Positions 36,047 through 45,527 are shown, counted from the first letter of the stretch. The stretch: 64,000 bases of DNA from Brevibacterium antiquum CNRZ 918 (GCF_900169145.1 NZ_FXZD01000006.1:1-64000), one strand, 5' to 3'. The notes: generated from the sequence alone by a model not told the origin. Numbers and translations are program-made.

Positions 36047-38323
36047 ATGGATTCCGAGATCATGACTCTCACCCCCGACCGCAGGCGCGACAAGCAGGAC
36101 AGGCGTGACGAACCCGCCTCCTCCGCTGTGCCGGGCGGTGAGGCCGAGATCAATGAGGTCAATGAGGTCGACGACTCTCCGACCTATCGAGAGCTTCTGC
36201 GCGGCGCCGGCTTCGACCTTGATGGTCACCCATTGGCAGATCGTTTCGATGAAGTAGCCACGCAGCCCCCGAATGATTTCGAATTCGCCGATGCAGAACA
36301 TCCTGTGGATCCCACACAATCGACCGAACCCGCGAACTCTGGCGAGCCCACAGAATCTGAGCGGCGAGCTCGTTGGGCTGGCCGCAACCCGTGGGAGGCG
36401 AGCGTTGACGATCCGGACGCGAAGGCCGAACTCAAGCGTCGTGCAGCTGAGGTCGACGCTGAAAAAGAAGAGTGGATGCGAAGGAAGGCCAAGGAGGCTG
36501 AAGCTGAGCGCACTGCCAGCGAGGGCGCCTCAGATAGCGGTGAAGACGACGACTGGGCAGCGTTCCTGGGTACACAGCCCACGGCTGACTTCTTGGGAGG
36601 CCAGCCCACGGCTGAATCGAACCGCGGAGGATCGCCGTACCGTCCACGACACGTCAGCGACACGGACTCCGCTTCAGTTCGGGGCGCTGTCTCGGACTCC
36701 GGCGGTGTCCCTATTTCGGAGCATCCTCTTCTTGACGAGCACGCCTGGGGGAGCTTGGCGCGTATCGCTCCAGAAGTTGCGGACAGCATCCAGGGACTGC
36801 AGTCCCTCGTCGGCGATCTCCAGTCGTTGAATCGTCCGATGGGCCCCGAAGATGCGATAACGGTGCTGGACGGGCTGGAGACCGTCAACCGTTTGGTCGA
36901 ATCACTCTCAGTCGTGACTCTTTCCGTCTTCGAGCGGGTGGGGACTCCCCGAGACTATGGGGCGAAGTCGACGAAGGCGCTGGTCCAGAATCGTCTCAAC
37001 CTCTCCGAACGAGAGGCGTACCGTCGCTCTGACCTGGCCGAGCATCTGGGCAACCAGGTGAATTTCAGCGGCCAGCCGATAGGCCCGAAGTTTCCTGTGG
37101 TGTCGGAGGCCTTGCAGAACGGATCGCTCTCATCAACGCAGGCCAGCACAATCATCGGATGTTTGAAGGACCTTCCACTTCGGGCAAGTCAGGATGAGCG
37201 TCTCGAAGCGGAACGAATCCTGGTCGAAAAGGCCCCGACGGTGCGTGTGAAGGACATCCAGCAGCTGTTCAATGAGATCCTAGGATGGCTTGACCCGGAT
37301 GGCGAACTTCCAGACGAGGCCCCAAAACGTGATGACCTCTCGGTCAGCCTGCGCCAGCGAAAAGACGGAACCTGGGCACTTAGAGGAGTCCTTGATGCCG
37401 TAACGGGCGGCATCATGAGCGGACACCTCACATCCCGGATCAAAGCTGACGACAACGAGAGCTCAACTTCGGACAAGCAGCGTGATTCGGCCACAGACAC
37501 AGTCTCGTTCTCTGCGGGCGCTACCTCGGCAGCGGACCAAGAAGTAGTCGACGTATTCAGCCAAGTCCTGCGAGGTGATCGATCTGACGCGGTAGACCCC
37601 GCGCTGGATCTCGGCTTCGACCAGCAAGGCGGGGACGGGCTTGGAGCAGCGAAGGGCGTGCGCACCACGGGTGACCGTGATCTTCCGCCCGGATACGGAG
37701 TGAGGGAAGACGGCTCCACGGTGGCAATGGCTGATCGCCAACCGAGCGTGAAGAACAAAATCTATGAACGATTCGCCACGATGATCGGCCGGATCGAAAT
37801 GAATCGCGTGAGGGCGGGTTCGCCCTTCGCTCTCGTGGTCACGGCGAAAGCAGAGGACCTTGCGAAGCAGTCCGGTCGCGCCGTCACCGACGCAGAGGCA
37901 TCATTTCCAATGCAGACGGCCTCCTACGAAGGCCTGAACGGTTCGGTGTTCTTCCACCTCATGAGCGAGAAGACGAAGAGCATGGAACTTGCCACCGAGA
38001 GACGATTCGCCACCTCGAAGCAATTGGCGATCCTTTCCAGCAGAGACCAAGGCTGCACATTCCCCGGTTGTGACACCCCGCCTGGATGGTGCGACGCCCA
38101 CCACATAGTTCCGTGGGCGAAAGACGGCAAGACCGATGTCAACAATCTGACACTGGCATGCGGGTCTCACCACCACCTGATCGACGATTCGGATTGGCAC
38201 ACCGTGATGCTCAAGGATGGTCGCCCTGCGTGGGTGCCACCTGCGTCGATCGATCCCGCTCGGCGCCCGATCTTGCACGCACGATTCATTGCTAAAGAGA
38301 TCACCGATACTCTCTTCGACTAG
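36047..38323 (+). CDS. DUF222 / HNH endonuclease domain protein (13E12-like)
   Basis: 758-residue protein of the DUF222-HNH family, often multicopy in actinobacterial genomes. N-terminal 200 residues are acidic and low-complexity, with EST and GQPTA-like repeats. The DUF222 helical domain spans about 230-440 (NRLNLSEREAYRRSDLAEHLG). The C-terminal HNH nuclease (about 670-715) has CTFPGCDTPPGWCDAHHIVPW, then NNLTLACGSHHHLID: two zinc cysteine pairs and the catalytic histidines. Codon use is less GC-biased than the neighbours, and the 200 bases in front are AT-rich, both signs of acquisition. It lies directly after two decayed genes. Function is unknown; a mobile or selfish role is suspected. 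Confidence 0.9.
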   Translation: MDSEIMTLTPDRRRDKQDRRDEPASSAVPGGEAEINEVNEVDDSPTYRELLRGAGFDLDGHPLADRFDEVATQPPNDFEFADAEHPVDPTQSTEPANSGEPTESERRARWAGRNPWEASVDDPDAKAELKRRAAEVDAEKEEWMRRKAKEAEAERTASEGASDSGEDDDWAAFLGTQPTADFLGGQPTAESNRGGSPYRPRHVSDTDSASVRGAVSDSGGVPISEHPLLDEHAWGSLARIAPEVADSIQGLQSLVGDLQSLNRPMGPEDAITVLDGLETVNRLVESLSVVTLSVFERVGTPRDYGAKSTKALVQNRLNLSEREAYRRSDLAEHLGNQVNFSGQPIGPKFPVVSEALQNGSLSSTQASTIIGCLKDLPLRASQDERLEAERILVEKAPTVRVKDIQQLFNEILGWLDPDGELPDEAPKRDDLSVSLRQRKDGTWALRGVLDAVTGGIMSGHLTSRIKADDNESSTSDKQRDSATDTVSFSAGATSAADQEVVDVFSQVLRGDRSDAVDPALDLGFDQQGGDGLGAAKGVRTTGDRDLPPGYGVREDGSTVAMADRQPSVKNKIYERFATMIGRIEMNRVRAGSPFALVVTAKAEDLAKQSGRAVTDAEASFPMQTASYEGLNGSVFFHLMSEKTKSMELATERRFATSKQLAILSSRDQGCTFPGCDTPPGWCDAHHIVPWAKDGKTDVNNLTLACGSHHHLIDDSDWHTVMLKDGRPAWVPPASIDPARRPILHARFIAKEITDTLFD

Positions 38324-38377
38324 TGCCAGTTGAATCGGGCAGGGGAGAGGTGTGCCGCTGCCTGCGACCAGTCCACC

Positions 38378-38505
38378 CCGTGCCCCCGTGCCCCCGTGCA
38401 CCCGTGCTGCCTGCACCTAGCTTCCGCCGGGGGAGTCAGGTCGAGAGCAAACACGAGAGTCAGGTCGAGAGCAAACACGAGAGTCCGGGGGAGAGTAAAC
38501 GCGAG
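38378..38505. repeat. tandem repeats between the HNH and LLM genes
   Basis: The 299-base gap holds two arrays: a short CCCCCGTG-type repeat (about 38378-38406), and three copies of a 24-base unit (38434-38457 and 38458-38481 identical, 38482-38505 diverged). The gap has no credible gene or Shine-Dalgarno. Confidence 0.85.
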
Positions 38506-38622
38506 AGCGAAGCTGCGAGCCAGGGTGAGCACACATGGCCACCAGGACGTGAGCAAGGTCAAGTGGTGCAGCTACAGGTCTCGCAGGCGATCAGGAATGA
38601 AGCTCTTGGGGCAGCTGTTGCC

Positions 38623-39702
38623 ATGGTTATGGAGCTTTCTATTCTTGACCTTGTGCCGGTCCGTGTCGGACAGAGCACCTCAGATTCTTTTGCAGCCTCC
38701 CACGAACTGATTCAGTCCGCGGACAAGCTGGGTTACACCCGCTACTGGGTTGCCGAACACCACAACATGCCATCGATCGCCTCAACGATGCCGGGCGCTG
38801 AACTCATGTACCTCGGCCAGGGAACCGAACGCATTCGCCTCGGATCCGGCGGTGTGATGTTGCCCAACCATGCGCCTCTGGCAGTTGCGGAACTCTTCTC
38901 CCTCCTCTCTGCGGTCTACGGTGACCGTATCGACTTGGGGATCGGACGAGCACCCGGCACGGATCCGATCACCTCGGCGGCCATGAGAGGCCACCTCGGC
39001 GAGGGGCGACTGGTTGACCGTGAGGGACGAACCGTCGACCCTGTCGAGCAATTCCCGCAACATGTCATCGACACATTGAGCCTGATGAAGCCCGAAGGAC
39101 TGCGTGTTCCGCTCCATGGTGGCCGTGAACACGTTCTGCACGCGACCCCGGCGGCCGTGCCGGGAACACAGCCATTGCCGTGGCTGCTGGGCTCATCCGG
39201 TTACTCTGCGCGGCTGGCTGCCCAACTCGGCATGCCCTACGTCTTCGCCAACCACTTCGCAGGGGGTGCCACGACAGGAATGAAGATCTATCGCGACAAC
39301 TTCACCCCGGGTGCCTACGGCGACAAGCCGCAGACCTTCGTCACGGTCAATGCTGTGGTCTCACCGACCAAGGAAGAAGCGCAGCTGCGTTCGGAGCCGT
39401 TCCTGCTCCAGATGTCTCGTCTGCGGACCGGCGGGCGGATGGAACCACTGCGATTGGCCGGCGACGACGTGCGATCGGTCAGGACAGATCAGGAGCGCAT
39501 GGTCGGCGAAGAGATGTCTGAGAACTGGATCATCGGTGACGCCGCATCTGCCAAGGCCCAACTCGAAGAACTCGCCAGCCGGTTCGAGGTCGACGAGATC
39601 ATGATCCAGCCCGTCGCAGGAGCGATGGAGGGGGAGGGGCTGCATCAGGACGCTGCGAGGATACAGTCTCTCGAGCTGCTGGCAGCGGAGTTCCTCAACT
39701 GA
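38623..39702 (+). CDS. LLM-class flavin-dependent oxidoreductase (MsnO8-like)
   Basis: Luciferase-like TIM-barrel enzyme using reduced flavin (FMN or F420), 357-359 residues. Family signatures: LSILDLVPVRVGQ, then YTRYWVAEHHNMP, RIRLGSGGVMLPNHAPL and DLGIGRAPGTDP, and the C-terminal PWLLGSSGYSARLAAQLG. Oxidised substrate unknown. ATGs at 38623 and 38629 are possible starts; the conserved part begins at MELSILD. A longer frame upstream crosses the repeat arrays and is rejected. No clear Shine-Dalgarno. A terminator hairpin follows. Confidence 0.9.
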   Translation: MVMELSILDLVPVRVGQSTSDSFAASHELIQSADKLGYTRYWVAEHHNMPSIASTMPGAELMYLGQGTERIRLGSGGVMLPNHAPLAVAELFSLLSAVYGDRIDLGIGRAPGTDPITSAAMRGHLGEGRLVDREGRTVDPVEQFPQHVIDTLSLMKPEGLRVPLHGGREHVLHATPAAVPGTQPLPWLLGSSGYSARLAAQLGMPYVFANHFAGGATTGMKIYRDNFTPGAYGDKPQTFVTVNAVVSPTKEEAQLRSEPFLLQMSRLRTGGRMEPLRLAGDDVRSVRTDQERMVGEEMSENWIIGDAASAKAQLEELASRFEVDEIMIQPVAGAMEGEGLHQDAARIQSLELLAAEFLN

Positions 39703-40072
39703 TAGCAATGACCTGGGTTGGCAACAACGACCTGGCCTGAACAGGTCATGTTGGACTGAAGGCGCCCCGCACAGGGTGCGCCGCCTTCAGCTGCAGAAAA
39801 CGCCCGAAGTCTCATCTCTGTATCGATTAGGACAAGGGCACTTCTTTTCAACGTCGCATCGCGATATCCTGCCACAGTGTCGACGTTGTTGCCTGCTTCC
39901 AAGCGGGCGGTAATATTGGCGCTGTGCGGCGCTTCGATGCGCATGGGTTCGATCGATGTCGACCACAGATTTCGATACCGGTCGATGCCATGGGCAGCGG
40001 ATCACGCATACCGAATGACCTTCGGAGACTTCCCCCACGCGGGCGTGACACCCGCAGACCGAAAGAGAAATA
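39703..40072 (+). other. 370-base gap: terminator and leader of the NlpC/P60 gene
   Basis: The first part holds the inverted repeat GACCTG...CAGGTC (39729-39747) and the terminator listed separately. The last part is the leader of the NlpC/P60 gene, with a small hairpin GCGGG-CGTGACA-CCCGC at 40039-40055, 17 bases before the ATG, and a purine-rich AGAGAAA site. No c-di-AMP (ydaO-type) riboswitch signature was found, although such riboswitches often precede NlpC/P60 genes. Confidence 0.5.
39756..39790 (+). terminator. terminator hairpin after the LLM gene
   Basis: CTGAAGGCG (39756-39764) pairs with CGCCTTCAG (39782-39790). The loop can extend the stem with CCGCAC/GTGCG. It lies 54 bases after the LLM stop; no T run, but a strong GC stem. 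Confidence 0.7.
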
Positions 40073-41161
40073 ATGCGTACCAAAATTGCTGTTTCGGCGG
40101 CACTTGGGCTCGGACTGGTATTCGGCGCAGGAGCCCCTGCGCTGTCGAGCAACCTGACGTCGACCGATGAAGAATATGCAACCGGTTTGGAAGCTGCAGT
40201 GGTCCCGGGCCAGGAGCTTGAGCGGATCACTGACGGCAAGATCGAAAAGGGCGAAACGGCCTACGTCGATGTCACTGTCGCTACTGTGTGGACCGATTCG
40301 ACAGCACCCCGGAAGGTCGACAAGCCTGCTCTCGGCCATCCGGTCGACCTCGACAAGTGGAACAAGAACCTGAAGAAGACCGATGTGCGACGCGGTCTGA
40401 CCGGCAAGGTCGAAACCCAAGCCTCATATGGTGCCGAAGTCGCTGTCCTCAAAACCAAGGGCGATTGGGCCAAGGTCGCGGTCAAGGACCAGTCGACCTC
40501 CAAGAACAAGAAGGGCTACCCCGGCTGGGTGCCGAAGAAGCAGCTGGTCGAGAACGACCGATTCGGCCAGCTCAAGGACGACCAGCCCCGCGCGGTAGTC
40601 ACGAAGAAGAAGAGTGAACTCGAAGGCATCGAATTCACCAAGGACACCGGTGCGGACGTCAGCTTCAACGTGGATCTTCCGCTCATCGCCCAAGACGTCG
40701 ACGATGTGCGCGTGGCGCTGCCCGGCGGCGGCGCTGCGTGGATCGACTTCGACGACGTCGCTGTCTACGACACCGAAAGCAAGCCAGCGAAGCCCAGTGG
40801 CGCTGACCTCGTCAAGACTGCGAAGCAGTTCGACGGGCTGCGTTACCTGTGGGCCGGTGTCTCGTCCTACGGCTTCGACTGCTCGGGCTTCACCTACAGC
40901 ATCTACCGGGCACATGGCATCGACATTCCCCGCGACTCGGGAGAGCAGGCCACAACCGGCAAAAAGGTCTCCGAAGGTGACCTCAAGGCTGGCGATCTGC
41001 TGTTCTTCTCGACCAGCTCGGGAACCGTCCATCACGTGGGCATGTACATCGGCGGCGGCAAGATGATCCATTCGCCCAACGCGTCCAAAGACGTCTACGT
41101 CAGCGACTGGAAGTCGTGGGACACCGGCAATGAGTTCTCCGGAGCCCGCCGAATCATCTGA
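40073..41161 (+). CDS. secreted NlpC/P60 peptidoglycan endopeptidase
   Basis: 362-residue exported wall hydrolase. An N-terminal signal peptide (MRTKIAVSAALGLGLVFGAG, cleavage near PALSS) leads into a lysine-rich region with SH3-like wall-binding segments (about 90-165: GLTGKVETQA, VAVLKTKGDWAKVAV, GYPGWVPKKQL). The NlpC/P60 domain (about 245-362) has the catalytic cysteine in YGFDCSGFTYS near residue 270 and the histidine in VHHVGMYIGGGKMIHSP. It should cut D-glutamyl-diaminopimelate bonds. Intact active site. The 3' end lies against a bidirectional terminator shared with pepN. Confidence 0.92.
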   Translation: MRTKIAVSAALGLGLVFGAGAPALSSNLTSTDEEYATGLEAAVVPGQELERITDGKIEKGETAYVDVTVATVWTDSTAPRKVDKPALGHPVDLDKWNKNLKKTDVRRGLTGKVETQASYGAEVAVLKTKGDWAKVAVKDQSTSKNKKGYPGWVPKKQLVENDRFGQLKDDQPRAVVTKKKSELEGIEFTKDTGADVSFNVDLPLIAQDVDDVRVALPGGGAAWIDFDDVAVYDTESKPAKPSGADLVKTAKQFDGLRYLWAGVSSYGFDCSGFTYSIYRAHGIDIPRDSGEQATTGKKVSEGDLKAGDLLFFSTSSGTVHHVGMYIGGGKMIHSPNASKDVYVSDWKSWDTGNEFSGARRII

Positions 41162-41211
41162 GTGAGAGGTTGAGCGGTCGGTTGTTCCCCGCCCGGCGCC
41201 GCCGTCACAAC

Positions 41212-41264
41212 ACGGAGCGAAGGCCGATGCCCCACATGAAGCGGGGTGTCGGCCTTCGCTCCGT
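41212..41264. terminator. bidirectional terminator between nlpC/P60 and pepN genes
   Basis: A perfect 16-base stem (41212-41227 with 41249-41264), with further CCCC/GGGG pairing inside the loop. It lies between convergent genes and can serve both. Confidence 0.85.
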
Positions 41265-41340
41265 ATTGCCATGCTCCTGCCCGACAGCTGCAGCAGAGTC
41301 AGCAGTTCTGATATCAGATCAGCGGCAACAGTCGACCGAT

Positions 41341-41403
41341 CAGGTCAACTCAAGCGACAGTCAGGTCAACTTAAGTGACGGTCAGCTCAACTCAAGCGAC
41401 AGT
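41341..41403 (-). repeat. three 21-base repeats directly after the pepN stop
   Basis: Units 41341-41361, 41362-41382 and 41383-41403 differ at a few positions. On the minus strand each contains a TGA in the pepN frame, 21 bases apart, so pepN is followed by a ladder of in-frame stops separated by LSLELS-like heptapeptides. Confidence 0.9.
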
Positions 41404-44267
41404 CAGTGGCGTGAGTTCTGGGTCGATTTGAGATAGATCGCCCGAGCCAGATCGTCGCGCCGTTCGATGAGCAGCCGACGCAGTGCCGCCGGGGCATCGC
41501 TGTGCGCGGCCAGCCAGGCATCGGTCTTCTCGACCGTGGCCTCTTCGTCAACCGACCAACGCGGGTAGAGCCCGAGCACCAGGCGCCTGGCGATCTCGAT
41601 CGAGTTGTCAGACCAGAAGCTGGCAAGCCGCGAGAAGTACTCATCGACATAGTTTTCGATGAGCGGCATCGACGTGGGGGCCACAAAACCGGCGATGATG
41701 GCCGAGAGCACATCGTTGCTCAGCGCAGCCGCTTCGTTGATGACCTCCCACGCGCGGATCTTCACGATCGGCAGCGGCATGGCCGCACTCGCCGTCTCTG
41801 CGTGGAGGCGACCCGATGAGCTGAGGTCGGACTGGTTCTCTCGAGCGATGTCGGTCTGATCGGCCCATCCCAGGCACACGAGCGCGGTCAGCGCGTTCCA
41901 CCGCAGAGCATGATCATTGAGCAGGCCCTTGAACGGCAGTGACGCCGCGTGGTCCGGAGCATCAGATCCAGACCCAGCTGACCCAGAAGCCACTCCAGCT
42001 TCAGTGTGGCTCCCACCCGCTGGGGTGGTTCTCTGCTCAGCCGGTGCGGTCGGGGTCAGACGTTCGATCTCCTCTCCGACGGGAACGGCGAGGATCTGCG
42101 AGGCGAAGCTGCGGCCCATCGTGATCGCGGCGCTTGCCTCAAAGCACCGTGCTGTACGCGATGTGAGAGCAAGAACCAGGTTCGCCAGATGCAGCTGAGC
42201 GTCCGAACCGGATCTGGCTGTAGCCAATGCGTCGAGAGCAGCGCCCAGCAGGCCGGAGATCGCGGTTTCGAAGTTCCTCTTCGAGACCCACTGATCCAGG
42301 CAGGTCAACGCCGTCTGGCTCAGCCCGGCCATGATGCCGGCATGGCTCTCCTTGCCCAGGCTTCGGGCATAAGCCGTCAGATACCGCTGCACGGGAAGGA
42401 GGCCATCGCGAACGGCACTGTCCAACGCCGACCACACCAAAGCCCTTGAAAGCGGATCGGCGATCCGGGACACCGACTTGATCGCGGCCTCCGTCGATGC
42501 CGGATCCAACCGCACGCGCGCATAGTCGTGATCGGCGTAGTTCACCAGCGTGATATCGCCGAGGGTGCGCCCAACGAGCTGCTCCACCTCAGCGGATTCC
42601 GTGGAGAAATCGAAGGCGAAGGTATCGATGGGGACCAGCTTGCGCCCCGATCGTCCCAGTGTGGCGATCTCAAGCGTGTGCGGGCGCAGCAGCTCGGCAC
42701 CACGAGCCGAATCGGCCTGAGTGATCCTCGCGCCGGTGATGCTCTCTCGCCCAGAGCGTCGTGCAGACGATGAGGCCCCGCTGACATTGCGGCTGCCGTT
42801 TGCGCTGGTGCTCGCCTTGGCACTGCCGGTACCAGAGCCGCTGGCTGTCGTCAGCTCCAGTGACAGTTCGGAGACTCCCGAGGTGCCCAACCAGGCACTG
42901 GCCCAGGTGGCGATGTCCCGGTCAGGAGCCGCCTCGGCGAGGCATTCGAGGAAGTCGGCGAGCTCGGTATTGCGGTAGTCGAACCGTTTGAAGTACAGAC
43001 GTGAGCCGGCGAAGAATGCCTCCCGGCCGACGAAGGCGACGAGCTGCTTGAGCACGGACGCACCCTTGGCATAGGTGATGCCGTCGAAATTGAGCTTCGC
43101 TGCCTCGACATCGGGGATGTCGGCGACGATCGGGTGCGTAGTCGGATACAGATCCTGCGTGTACGCCCACGCCTTGCGACGCAGTGCGAAGGTCACCCAG
43201 CCGTCGGTGAAGCGGGTTGCCTCAGCCAGCGCCAGCCCGCCCATATAGTCGGCGAACGACTCCTTGAGCCACAGGTCGTCCCACCACTTCATGGTCACCA
43301 GATCGCCGAACCACATGTGAGCCATTTCGTGCAGGATCACGTTGGCACGCGACTCATAGTTCGCGTCGGTGACCTTGTCCCGGAAGATCAATCCGTCGGT
43401 GAACGTCACCAGCCCAGGATTCTCCATCGCGCCGAGGTTGTACTCCGGAACGAAGATCTGATCGTATTTGCCCCAGGGGTAGGGGTAGTCGAACTCGGCG
43501 CTGAAGAAGTCCAGCCCGGCCTTCGTGATCGAGAAGATGTCGGAGGCGTCGAGGTGATCAACGAGGCTGGCGCGCGTCCATGCGCCCAGGGCGACGACCT
43601 CGCCCGTCGAGGGATCCGTCCATTCGTCGGTCGCGCCCTCGTAGGGTCCGGCGGTGATGCACGTGATGTAGCTCGACTGCCGCAGCGTCGGAGCGAAATG
43701 ATGAGTGACCGCGGCGGAGTCCGTGTCGACCGTCTCTTGGCTCGTCTCCTGGCTGGGTCCCTGACTCGTCTCAGGTCGGTTCGACAGAACCTGGAAGTGC
43801 TCGGGGGCCGTCACGTTGAAGATGAACTCCGCCTTGAGGTCCGGCTGGTCGAAGTTCGCGAACACACGGCGGGCGTCGGTCGGTTCGTACTGAGTGTAGA
43901 GGTAGACCTTGCCGTCGGCAGGATCGGTGAAGCGGTGCAGTCCTTCTCCCGAGGTGGAGTAGTAGGCCTGTGCCTCGATCGTCAGGGAGTTCTTCCCCGT
44001 GCGGACGGGGAATTCCACGCGCGCCCCGTCAAACACTTCGGCGGGGTCGAGCGTCTCACCATTGATCTGTGCGAATGTGACCGAATCCGCGATCAGGTCG
44101 ATGAATGTGCGGCAGTCGGCTCGAGCATAGAACTCGACGACGGTACGTGACAGATATGTCGGAGCCCCAGTCTCCGCATTGCTGACGTCGATATCGACGG
44201 TGTAGGTCGAGACATCGAGCACTTGGGTACGGCTCTGTGCTTCGTCTCGGGTCAGGTTGGTTGTCAT
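41403..44267 (-). CDS. pepN: aminopeptidase N (M1 family)
   Basis: 954-residue zinc aminopeptidase releasing N-terminal residues from peptides in the cytosol. The exopeptidase motif GAMEN (about 280) and the zinc site HEMAHMW (about 312-318), with the distal glutamate in LWLKESFADY, are intact. An ERAP1-like helical C-terminal domain follows. Two low-complexity S/G/T/A-rich inserts (coded at about 42.7-42.85 kb and 41.93-42.05 kb) lengthen it compared with the usual 850-870 residues. ATG at 44265-44267 has GAGGAGG upstream. The convergent neighbour is the NlpC/P60 gene; the FUSC gene is divergent. Direct repeats begin at its stop codon. Confidence 0.95.
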   Translation of the reverse strand: MTTNLTRDEAQSRTQVLDVSTYTVDIDVSNAETGAPTYLSRTVVEFYARADCRTFIDLIADSVTFAQINGETLDPAEVFDGARVEFPVRTGKNSLTIEAQAYYSTSGEGLHRFTDPADGKVYLYTQYEPTDARRVFANFDQPDLKAEFIFNVTAPEHFQVLSNRPETSQGPSQETSQETVDTDSAAVTHHFAPTLRQSSYITCITAGPYEGATDEWTDPSTGEVVALGAWTRASLVDHLDASDIFSITKAGLDFFSAEFDYPYPWGKYDQIFVPEYNLGAMENPGLVTFTDGLIFRDKVTDANYESRANVILHEMAHMWFGDLVTMKWWDDLWLKESFADYMGGLALAEATRFTDGWVTFALRRKAWAYTQDLYPTTHPIVADIPDVEAAKLNFDGITYAKGASVLKQLVAFVGREAFFAGSRLYFKRFDYRNTELADFLECLAEAAPDRDIATWASAWLGTSGVSELSLELTTASGSGTGSAKASTSANGSRNVSGASSSARRSGRESITGARITQADSARGAELLRPHTLEIATLGRSGRKLVPIDTFAFDFSTESAEVEQLVGRTLGDITLVNYADHDYARVRLDPASTEAAIKSVSRIADPLSRALVWSALDSAVRDGLLPVQRYLTAYARSLGKESHAGIMAGLSQTALTCLDQWVSKRNFETAISGLLGAALDALATARSGSDAQLHLANLVLALTSRTARCFEASAAITMGRSFASQILAVPVGEEIERLTPTAPAEQRTTPAGGSHTEAGVASGSAGSGSDAPDHAASLPFKGLLNDHALRWNALTALVCLGWADQTDIARENQSDLSSSGRLHAETASAAMPLPIVKIRAWEVINEAAALSNDVLSAIIAGFVAPTSMPLIENYVDEYFSRLASFWSDNSIEIARRLVLGLYPRWSVDEEATVEKTDAWLAAHSDAPAALRRLLIERRDDLARAIYLKSTQNSRH

Positions 44268-44351
44268 TCATAGCCTCCTCGGCGCACAGACTTTAGCATG
44301 TCACAATTCCGGTACGCTGGGTACAGCGAAGGCGAGCATGAAGGGGGACTG

Positions 44352-45500
44352 ATGGCGAAGTCCGAGGTCAGCGAGCTGCCCCAGCGCGCCTTCAACACTG
44401 TAGTGCATCGATCTCGGATGGGCCTCAAACGCGTGCAGGCCAACGCAGGGCAGCTGGTCCAGATCCCGATCGCGGCCACCGCGGCCTATGCCTTCAGCGT
44501 CTACGTCCTCGGCCATCCGTATCCGTTCCTCGCGGCCGTCGCCTCTGCCGTCGGCATCGGTCCGGTCGCAGATCGTCGTCTGCGGCGAGCGACTGAGATC
44601 GGCTTCGGCGCAACCTTCGGCGTGCTCGTGGGCGAGCTCCTCGTCAACGTCTACGGCACAGGGATCTGGCAGCTCACAGCGACCCTTGCCATCGGCCTCT
44701 TCATCGGCACGATGCTGAACTCCGGCGGCATCTTCATCACTCAGATCGCCGTCCAGTCCGTCTACGTCGTCGTGGTCCCTGCCACAGCCGCCACCCTGCC
44801 GTTTCCCCGCACCCTCGATGCCCTCACCGGGTCCGTGTGCGCGATCCTTCTTGCGCTCATCCTTCCGCGCGACGCCCGCAAAGTCCCACGTGGTCTGGCT
44901 GCGAGCATGCTCGACGAGATCAGTGCAGTCCTGCAGATGATGTCTCGGGCTCTGGCGGACTCCGATGTCGCACTCGCCAAACGGGCGCTGACTCGTGCTC
45001 GTGAGACCCAGGACATCATCGACTCCTGGGGCTCCTCGCTCAAGATCTCGAGGGAAGCGGCGAAGATCAATGCCAGAGGCAGGCGCCATGCCGCCGAGGT
45101 GACCAGGCTGTCTCGTGCTCACACCCATTCCGATCGTGCCATGCGGACCATGCGAGTCATCGCCCGCAGAGTCGTAGGCATCACCGAATTCGGTGTGGAG
45201 AAGCCGATCATCGCCAGCTACGTCGGTTCACTGTCCGAAGGGTCGAAGAAGCTCGAGGTTGCGCTGCGCAGAGGAACCGATCGGGCCCTGGCAGAAGCGG
45301 CGCTGGCTGAGGCCGCCTCCAGCCTGGATCCCCGTGCGGAGGCCAGCTGGGATATCCACGACGAGTCTCTTGTGCTGCTGTTGCGCCCGGTCGCAGTGGA
45401 CCTCCTCGAAGCCTGCGGGCTGACCAACGAGGCTGCCCAGAGCCGACTTCCCTCGCTCAGCGAAGACATGCGAGATGCGGACGAACCGCCCGCAGAGTGA
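44352..45500 (+). CDS. FUSC-family (aromatic acid exporter-like) membrane protein
   Basis: 382 residues with an N-terminal membrane part of about six helices (residues about 40-180: AATAAYAFSVYVLGHPYPFLAAV and following), containing the FUSC motif RRLRRATEIGFGATFGVLVG. A cytoplasmic helical C-terminal domain (about 185-370) is predicted. Relatives export aromatic acids or protect against toxic compounds; substrate unknown. ATG at 44352 has AGGGGG before it; the longer in-frame start at 44298 has no ribosome site. The gene is divergent from pepN. The stop codon segment is duplicated. Confidence 0.82.
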   Translation: MAKSEVSELPQRAFNTVVHRSRMGLKRVQANAGQLVQIPIAATAAYAFSVYVLGHPYPFLAAVASAVGIGPVADRRLRRATEIGFGATFGVLVGELLVNVYGTGIWQLTATLAIGLFIGTMLNSGGIFITQIAVQSVYVVVVPATAATLPFPRTLDALTGSVCAILLALILPRDARKVPRGLAASMLDEISAVLQMMSRALADSDVALAKRALTRARETQDIIDSWGSSLKISREAAKINARGRRHAAEVTRLSRAHTHSDRAMRTMRVIARRVVGITEFGVEKPIIASYVGSLSEGSKKLEVALRRGTDRALAEAALAEAASSLDPRAEASWDIHDESLVLLLRPVAVDLLEACGLTNEAAQSRLPSLSEDMRDADEPPAE

Positions 45501-45527
45501 CCCTCGAACCGCCCGCGGAGTGACCCT
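45482..45527 (+). repeat. 23-base duplication containing the FUSC stop codon
   Basis: Units 45482-45504 and 45505-45527 differ by a single base. The first contains the gene's TGA stop (45498-45500). The period is not a multiple of three. Confidence 0.85.

Noticed and set aside
38323-38622. N-terminal extension of the LLM oxidoreductase.
   Set aside because: It crosses tandem repeats and is not conserved in the family; the conserved start is MELSILD.
39703-40072. Possible c-di-AMP (ydaO) riboswitch ahead of the NlpC/P60 gene.
   Set aside because: The conserved riboswitch blocks could not be found; only short hairpins are present.
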